Of a stretch of 64,000 nt of DNA, positions 59,007 through 64,000 are shown one piece after another. A program made the position numbers and the translations under genes. The notes under the pieces were generated by a model. It made no database searches. It saw nothing but the letters and a program-made list of their open reading frames with translations, and was not told the origin of the DNA. Every line of letters starts with the position of its first letter. Within the stretch, counting starts at the first letter, position 1. The DNA lies in assembly GCF_036231965.1 (NCBI RefSeq), contig NZ_CP109499.1, positions 1,612,001 to 1,676,000 on the forward strand, given 5' to 3'. The DNA comes from Streptomyces sp. NBC_01428. GTDB lineage: Bacteria; Actinomycetota; Actinomycetes; Streptomycetales; Streptomycetaceae.

Positions 59007-59687
59007 ATGAGGTCCCTGGAACGGCATGGCGACGTCGGCGCCTACGCACTCGGCGTGCTCGACGAGGCGGAAGCCTTCCGCTTCGAGGACCACCTCATGG
59101 AGTGCCCTCGGTGTACGGCGCACGTGAGCGAGTTTCGCCCCGCCACACGGCAGTTGATGCTGTACCGCCGCTCGACGCCGCGCACGGTGCACCCGTTCGC
59201 CGCCCCCGGGCCGCGGCTGCTCGACCGGCTGCTCGGCGAGGTGGCCGCGCGCAACCGGGCGGGGCGCAGGCGCCTCCTCTACGTCGTGGCGGCCTCCGTG
59301 GTCCTCGCGGCCGGCGGCCCCGCGATCGCGGTCGCCACCGCGCACGACACCCCCGCCAACCGGGTCGCGGCGGCGGACCCGCAGGAGCACCGGGTCGCCG
59401 CCACCGACGCGGACACCGGGGTCTGGGCCCAGGTGACGACCGCGGACCGGACCTGGGGCACCGACGTCGACGTCCGGGTCAAGGACCCGGGAGGTCCCCG
59501 CTCCTGTCAGCTCGTCGCCGTCGGCAAGGACGGCACGGAGGAGACCGTGACCAGCTGGATGGTCCCGCCCCACCACGGCGAGGCCACCCGGATGCGGGGC
59601 GGCGCGGCCCTGCGGAGCGCCGACATCGGCCGGTACGAGGTGCGCACGGCGGACGGCAAGCACCTGGTGACCCTCGAAGCTCCCTGA
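59007..59687 (+). CDS. Zinc-binding transmembrane anti-sigma factor
   Basis: 226 residues. The N-terminal zinc-binding anti-sigma domain has H-L-M-E-C-P-R-C (His-x3-Cys-x2-Cys) at about residues 29-36, after D-V-G-A-Y-A-L-G-V-L, a typical zf-HC2 opening. One membrane helix is at about 90-113, then an extracytoplasmic domain of about 110 residues resembling RskA. It should hold the ECF sigma factor encoded at 57608 until a signal outside the membrane releases it. Start choice is uncertain: ATG 59007 is used, while an in-frame GTG at 58947 would add 20 His/Ser-rich residues. A 7-bp tandem repeat ATTCGGT lies immediately before the ATG. Confidence 0.86.
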   Translation: MRSLERHGDVGAYALGVLDEAEAFRFEDHLMECPRCTAHVSEFRPATRQLMLYRRSTPRTVHPFAAPGPRLLDRLLGEVAARNRAGRRRLLYVVAASVVLAAGGPAIAVATAHDTPANRVAAADPQEHRVAATDADTGVWAQVTTADRTWGTDVDVRVKDPGGPRSCQLVAVGKDGTEETVTSWMVPPHHGEATRMRGGAALRSADIGRYEVRTADGKHLVTLEAP

Positions 59688-59706
59688 CCGGTGCCCGTCC
59701 GCTCCG

Positions 59707-60567
59707 CTACTTGAGCAGGCGGGACATGCGGCGGTCCGCCAGCGGCTTGCCGCCGGTCTGGCAGGTCGGGCAGTACTGGAGGGCGGAGTCGCTGAAGGAC
59801 ACCTCACGGATGGTGTCGCCGCACACCGGGCAGGCCTCCCCCGCTCTCCCGTGCACCCGCAGCCCGCTCTTCTTCTCGGCCTTGAGCCGGCCGGCGGCCA
59901 GCCCGTGGGAGCGCTCCACCGCCTCGGCGAGGGTGACGCGCAGCGCCTCGTACAGCCGGCTGGTCTCCTCCGGGGTCAGGGAGGAGGCGAGCTTGAACGG
60001 GGACATCTTCGCGGCGTGCAGGATCTCGTCGCTGTACGCGTTGCCCACACCCGCGATCAGGCTCTGGTCGCGCAGCGCGCCCTTGAGCTGACGCCGCTCC
60101 CCCTGGAGCAGGCCCGCGAAGCGCTCCTCGTCGAAGTCGTCGGCGAGCGGGTCGGGGCCGAGGCGGGCGACCCCGGGGATCAGCTCCGGGTCCGCGACGA
60201 CGTACACCGCGAGGCGCTTCTGGGTGCCGGCCTCGGTGAGGTCGAAGCCCTCGCCGGTCTCCAGCGCGACCCGCAGCGCGAGCGGGCCCTTGCCGGGCTT
60301 GGGCGGGCCGTCCGGCAGGGTGTCGCGCCAGTGCAGCCAGCCCGCGCGGGCCAGGTGGGTGACGAAGTGCAGGCCGTCCGCGTCGATGTCGAGGAACTTG
60401 CCGAACCGGCGGACGGCGGTGACCTCGCGCCCTTCCAGGGCCGAGACGGGAGGGTCGTAGGTCTTCAGGACGCTGATGGCGACGGGCAGCACGCGCACGA
60501 TCTCGCGGCCGACGAGACGGTCGGCCAGGAAGTCCTTGAGCGCGTCGACCTCGGGCAGTTCCGGCAT
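59707..60567 (-). CDS. Fpg/Nei family DNA glycosylase
   Basis: 286 residues. It starts M-P-E-L-P-E-V, so Pro2 and Glu3 are the catalytic residues for base removal and strand cleavage. The helix-two-turn-helix is at about 150-215 (D-Q-S-L-I-A-G-V-G-N-A-Y-S-D-E), and the zinc finger at the C terminus has C-P-V-C-G and C-P-T-C-Q. The sequence is nearer to actinobacterial Nei2/Fpg2-type proteins than to the main MutM: it lacks the usual H-R-K/R-K-R near residue 55 and has F-G-K-F-L-D. It converges on the anti-sigma gene with only 19 bp between stops. Confidence 0.9.
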   Translation of the reverse strand: MPELPEVDALKDFLADRLVGREIVRVLPVAISVLKTYDPPVSALEGREVTAVRRFGKFLDIDADGLHFVTHLARAGWLHWRDTLPDGPPKPGKGPLALRVALETGEGFDLTEAGTQKRLAVYVVADPELIPGVARLGPDPLADDFDEERFAGLLQGERRQLKGALRDQSLIAGVGNAYSDEILHAAKMSPFKLASSLTPEETSRLYEALRVTLAEAVERSHGLAAGRLKAEKKSGLRVHGRAGEACPVCGDTIREVSFSDSALQYCPTCQTGGKPLADRRMSRLLK

Positions 60568-60639
60568 ACGTCCAGAGTGCCATCCGGCACCGACAGCGCT
60601 ACCGAACACCTCCGGCCGGGGCGCGCGGCTCCGGGCGGT

Positions 60640-62715
60640 TCAGTCCCGTTCCCGGACGACGAACTCGCACCAGACGGCCTTGCCGCCGCCCCGGGCCTCC
60701 ACGCCCCAGACGTCGGTGAGCCGGTCGACGAGGAGCAGTCCGCGGCCGGACACACCGGACTCCCCGGCCTCGCGGCGGCGCGGCAGGGCGCTGGAGGAGT
60801 CCTCGACCTCGGCCCGCAGTCTGCGGTCGGATCCGGTCAGCACCCGCAGGGTGACGACGGCCGAGCCCTCGGTGTGCATGAGGGCGTTGGTGATGAGTTC
60901 GTCGGCGACCAGTTCGATCTCGTCGGCCAGCTCGCCGGCCCCCCAGGCGCGGACCGCGGCCCGGATCATGTGCCGGGCCTCGACGAGCGCCTCGGGGTCG
61001 CCCGGTGCCACGTGCTGCTGGAGGCGCCCGCCGGAGCGCTGGTCGCTCAGGCCGCGGCGGCGCAGGAGCAGCAGGGCGACGTCGTCGTCCCCGCCCCGGT
61101 CCTCCGCCATGTCGATGAGCCCGTCGGCGAGATCGTCGACGTCCGGCGGGCCGACACGGATCACCTCCCGGAGCGTGTGCATGCCGTCGTCGAGGTCGGC
61201 GCCGGGTACTTCGACGAGTCCGTCGGTGCAGAGCAGCAGGGTCTGGCCGGGGTCGAGTTCGATGGTGGCGACCGGGTATTCGAGGCGCCCGAACTCGGCG
61301 GACAGGCCGAGCGGCAGGCCGCCCTCCACCGGCAGCCGCCTGCACGTTCCGTCGGTGTGCCGGACCAGCGGGTCGATGTGGCCGGCCCGGACGAGCTGGG
61401 CCACTCCGGTGGACAGGTCGATGTCGGCGTACAGGCAGGTCGCGAAGCGGTCGGTGTCGAGTTCGTCGAGGAAGACCGAGGCCCGGGCCATCACGGTGGC
61501 CGGGGTGTGGCCCTCGGCGGCGTACGCGCGGAGCACGATGCGCAGCTGGCCCATGACGGCCGCGGCGTGCGTGTCGTGCCCCTGGACGTCGCCGATGACG
61601 GCGCCGACGCGGCCGCCGGGCAGCGGGATGAGGTCGTACCAGTCGCCGCCGATGTCGCGGCCGAGCGAGGCGGAGCGGTAGCGGACGGCGATGTCGGCGC
61701 CCGGCACGCTGGGGATGGAGCGCGGCAGCATGGCCTGCTGGAGGCCCTGGGCGAGGTCCTTCTCCTGCTCGAAGAACATGGCCCGCTGGAGGCTCTGGGC
61801 GATGCTGCTGCCGAGGGCGACGAGGACGTTGCGCTCGTCCTCCGAGAAGCCGCGCCGGTCGTTGTAGAGCAGGCCGATCGCGCCGATGGGGCGGGCCTGC
61901 ACGATGAGCGGCAGATAGGCGGCCGAGGTGATGTTCAGGCCGGTGATGTTGGGCCACAGCAGCGGGTACGAGGCGGCGAACTCCTCGGGCGACTCGATGA
62001 AGTGCGGCGCGAGGTTCCGTACGACCTCGTTCATCGGGTACTGCGCGTCCAGGCGGGTGACCCGGGTGCCGGGGACGTAGCTGTCCACGGGGCCGGTGGC
62101 GACCATGCGGATGCGGCCGGCCTCGACCAGGCCCATGACCAGGCTGGTCGCGCCCAGGTGGGTGAGGCCGTGGGTGTCCTCCAGGACGTCGATGACGTCC
62201 TGGACGGTGACGGCGTGGGCCAGCGCCGCCGTGGTGAGCTGGACGACGTTCGTCTGATGGCGCCGGGCCTCCTCCTGGGCGGCCTGCTCACGGCGCGCCG
62301 CGGCCTCGCTGAGCTCGTCGGTCGCGTCGCGGACGATGCCGATGATCCGGCGCGGCCGGCCGTTCTCGTCGCGGCGGATGTAGCCCTGGGTGTGGGTCCA
62401 GCGCAGGGCGCCGTCGCGGCGGCGGATGCGGAAGTAGGCGCCGTAGTTCTCGCTGCCGTCCTTGAGGGCGTGGGACACCATCGCGTCCAGGCGCGCCGAC
62501 TCGGCCGGCGGGACGCGCACGGCGAGGGTGGCGGGCAGCCCGTCGTACTCGTCCGGGCGCACGTCGAAGACCTCGTGGGCCCGGGCGTCCATGTGCATCA
62601 GACCGGTGTCCAGGTCCCAGTCGAAGCTGCCCATGCGATTGAGCGCCAGGATCGGATCCGGGTGGGCGGGCCAGTCGTCCGGGAGTGACAGGGCGCTCGC
62701 TCCCCGATCAACCAT
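60640..62715 (-). CDS. PAS-GAF-PP2C phosphatase with C-terminal ATPase domain
   Basis: 691 residues. PAS at about 25-140 (R-I-R-R-R-D-G-A-L-R-W), GAF at about 165-320, a SpoIIE/RsbU-type PP2C domain at about 340-560 (G-G-D-W-Y-D, G-D-V-Q-G-H-D, C-T-D-G-L-V-E and G-G-D-D-D-V-A-L metal sites), and a HATPase_c domain at about 575-690 (D-E-L-I-T-N-A-L and G-R-G-L). It joins a phosphatase and a serine kinase of the RsbW type in one chain, so it could both dephosphorylate and phosphorylate anti-anti-sigma factors. This architecture is strongly expanded in Streptomyces. AAGGTGG supports the ATG at 62715. Confidence 0.92.
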   Translation of the reverse strand: MVDRGASALSLPDDWPAHPDPILALNRMGSFDWDLDTGLMHMDARAHEVFDVRPDEYDGLPATLAVRVPPAESARLDAMVSHALKDGSENYGAYFRIRRRDGALRWTHTQGYIRRDENGRPRRIIGIVRDATDELSEAAARREQAAQEEARRHQTNVVQLTTAALAHAVTVQDVIDVLEDTHGLTHLGATSLVMGLVEAGRIRMVATGPVDSYVPGTRVTRLDAQYPMNEVVRNLAPHFIESPEEFAASYPLLWPNITGLNITSAAYLPLIVQARPIGAIGLLYNDRRGFSEDERNVLVALGSSIAQSLQRAMFFEQEKDLAQGLQQAMLPRSIPSVPGADIAVRYRSASLGRDIGGDWYDLIPLPGGRVGAVIGDVQGHDTHAAAVMGQLRIVLRAYAAEGHTPATVMARASVFLDELDTDRFATCLYADIDLSTGVAQLVRAGHIDPLVRHTDGTCRRLPVEGGLPLGLSAEFGRLEYPVATIELDPGQTLLLCTDGLVEVPGADLDDGMHTLREVIRVGPPDVDDLADGLIDMAEDRGGDDDVALLLLRRRGLSDQRSGGRLQQHVAPGDPEALVEARHMIRAAVRAWGAGELADEIELVADELITNALMHTEGSAVVTLRVLTGSDRRLRAEVEDSSSALPRRREAGESGVSGRGLLLVDRLTDVWGVEARGGGKAVWCEFVVRERD

Positions 62716-62817
62716 GGGGCCACCTTGCCAGCATTTGCCCGATTATTCGACTTCTGGAGGCCCTTGCTCCGGGTTCCGGGGGAGCCCTTTACCGGGCCGC
62801 CCTCACCGAGCGTTCGC

Positions 62818-64000
62818 TCAGCCGTCGAACACTCCGGTGGAGACGTCGAAGACGCTCTCGCCGGGGTCCGGGTCGTCCGGGAGCAGCCCGCCGTCGCCGG
62901 GGGCGTCGGGGAGGTCCGGGACGGTGTCCTCGGGCGGTGTGGCCGTCCCGGTGGGGGGTGCCGAGGGCGTCCGGGTGGCCGGGTGGCCGGGCGTGGCCGT
63001 CCCGCTGGGCCGCGGGACTCCCCCGTCGGAGTGGGAGGGGGCCGGGGTCGTGGCGCAGCCGGCCGGCTCGCCGGGCGCTGACGGGCGGTCGTGGCGGGAG
63101 ACGCCCATGACGCTGTCGTCGGTCGGCGTGGCGGAGGGCCCGGTGCCGGATCCGGCGGACTCCTCCGGGGTGGTCTCGGCGGTCTCCGGCGGCTCGGTGC
63201 GTGACGGCTCGGCGCGTGGCGCGTCCGGCGTGACGCAGTCCTCGGCGGAGCCGTCCGGCGACGGGCTCACGCCGTCCTCGTCGCGGGGAGCGGTCCCGGG
63301 GGCGGAGTCGTGCGGGCTCGGGGAGGTGTCCGGGCGGCCGGGCGGGGTCGTACCGCCGGGTCGCGGGACCGGGCGGTCGTGACGGTGGCCGTCCTGTCCG
63401 ACGGGCCGCTCGATCCAGCTGTCCGCCGTGACGTCGGTGATCGTGAGGCCGGTGATCACGACGGGCGCCGGGGTCACGACGACGACCCGGACGGGCCGGT
63501 ACCCGCTCCAGGGCCGGCCACGGGTGGCCGGCTCGGCGTCCGTCGCGACGGGCCGCCCGAGCGGGTTGCCGCAGGCGCAGCGCACCCGGGGCACGCCCCG
63601 GTCGTCGACGAGGACGGCCGTACCGGCCTGGAGCACGGCCGGGAACCGGGTCGCCTGCCCGTCACGGAACCCGTGGTCGGTGACGCGGGTGTCCGCGCGC
63701 AGCACGACCGAGGTCAGTCCGCGCAGGTAGCCGGGGACGGACTCGGGTGCGATGCCGGACGACAGGGCGAAGGCGCGGGTCCTGGCCGGGTCGGCGGCGA
63801 GAGCCCCGGCCTGCCGCTCCACGTCACAGCTGCCGGTGTTCCGGGTCCCTCCGTAGAGGCCGGGTGTGGCGCCCGAGAAGGAGCGCGGGCCCTGGTCCCC
63901 GGTGGCCGTCGGTTGCGGCGTTCGGGTGACGGGCGGCGGGGTGCCGCCGGTGGTGGCGGTCGACTCCGTGAAGGGGTCCGGACCTCGGTCCGAGAGCGGC
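62818..64000 (-). CDS. DUF6777-like secreted-type protein, start outside window
   Basis: 393 codons are open up to the window edge (first complete codon begins at 63999 on the minus strand), so the start is missing. The visible N-terminal half contains T-P-G-L-Y-G-G-T-R near the edge, L-R-G-L-T-S-V-V-L-R-A-D-T-R-V-T-D-H-G-F-R-D-G and V-L-Q-A-G-T-A-V-L-V-D-D-x-G-V-P, a conserved pattern of Streptomyces proteins annotated with DUF6777. The last 190 residues are Pro/Ser/Thr/Asp-rich and disordered. C-A-C-G-N suggests a structural cysteine pair. Function is unknown. Confidence 0.7.
   Translation of the reverse strand, partial: PLSDRGPDPFTESTATTGGTPPPVTRTPQPTATGDQGPRSFSGATPGLYGGTRNTGSCDVERQAGALAADPARTRAFALSSGIAPESVPGYLRGLTSVVLRADTRVTDHGFRDGQATRFPAVLQAGTAVLVDDRGVPRVRCACGNPLGRPVATDAEPATRGRPWSGYRPVRVVVVTPAPVVITGLTITDVTADSWIERPVGQDGHRHDRPVPRPGGTTPPGRPDTSPSPHDSAPGTAPRDEDGVSPSPDGSAEDCVTPDAPRAEPSRTEPPETAETTPEESAGSGTGPSATPTDDSVMGVSRHDRPSAPGEPAGCATTPAPSHSDGGVPRPSGTATPGHPATRTPSAPPTGTATPPEDTVPDLPDAPGDGGLLPDDPDPGESVFDVSTGVFDG

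Noticed and set aside
59851..62688. Plus-strand open frame of over 900 codons opposite Fpg and the PP2C protein
   Set aside because: Low-complexity Val/Gly/Asp/Arg translation with no domain pattern, antisense to two well-supported genes.

Overview
The window is high-G+C actinobacterial DNA, almost certainly a Streptomyces chromosome. The evidence is strong G/C bias at third codon positions, GTG and TTG starts, 1- and 4-base start/stop overlaps, terminators without T-tracts, an ergothioneine egtABCD operon, a LysX-type lysyl-tRNA synthetase fusion, an OlsB-OlsA pair, a PAS-GGDEF-EAL protein like RmdA of S. coelicolor, and many ECF sigma and Ser/Thr kinase/phosphatase genes. Gene order resembles, from memory, the left part of the conserved S. 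coelicolor chromosome. I see no phage, IS element, CRISPR array, rRNA or tRNA gene. About 58 protein genes are supported, two of them cut by the window edges.

Layout. 1-5 kb: 3' part of an FtsX-type permease, a pirin, two translationally coupled MarR-type regulators behind a perfect 15-bp tandem operator-like repeat, a TPR protein and peptide deformylase. 5-15 kb: a flavin disulfide-oxidoreductase relative divergent from a thioredoxin, an aromatic catabolism pair (aldehyde dehydrogenase and PobA), a LacI regulator divergent from an amidase, and a small NfeD-like OB-fold protein followed by a flotillin. 15-21 kb: an orphan MazF/PemK-like protein, a bacterial PARG-like protein, and egtABCD. 21-30 kb: an orphan sugar-binding lipoprotein with an operator inside its promoter, dodecin, a HAD phosphatase, an ECF sigma factor divergent from a Ser/Thr kinase, a DUF4232 lipoprotein, a fusion of sigma-like, zinc-finger, membrane and ricin-lectin parts, an aldo/keto reductase and a duplicated NTF2-like protein. 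30-46 kb: Ogt, a luciferase-like oxidoreductase, a short UvrA paralogue, olsB-olsA, sdhCAB with a divergent LysR, an SDR next to a TetR remnant, and an RmdA-like c-di-GMP protein coupled to a methyltransferase.

46-57 kb is a cell-surface district: a repeat lipoprotein, a proline-rich exported protein, a DUF4239 membrane protein, two related secreted single-domain proteins with C-terminal anchors, a class F-like sortase, a NodB deacetylase, LysX (lysyl-phosphatidylglycerol synthesis), a universal stress protein and a CapA-like lipoprotein. 57-64 kb holds an ECF sigma gene, an unknown gene and a zinc-binding anti-sigma gene, an Fpg/Nei glycosylase, a PAS-GAF-PP2C-ATPase regulator and a partial DUF6777 protein.

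Taken together the window is rich in envelope-charge and envelope-stress functions (ornithine lipid, lysyl-PG, flotillin, sortase, deacetylase) and redox defence (ergothioneine, thioredoxin). The best candidate for an undescribed system is the sortase locus at 49-51 kb. Its two neighbouring anchored proteins lack LPXTG but share a G-x-R-x-G-x-GGS motif ahead of the membrane anchor, and one of them shares a promoter architecture with the sortase.
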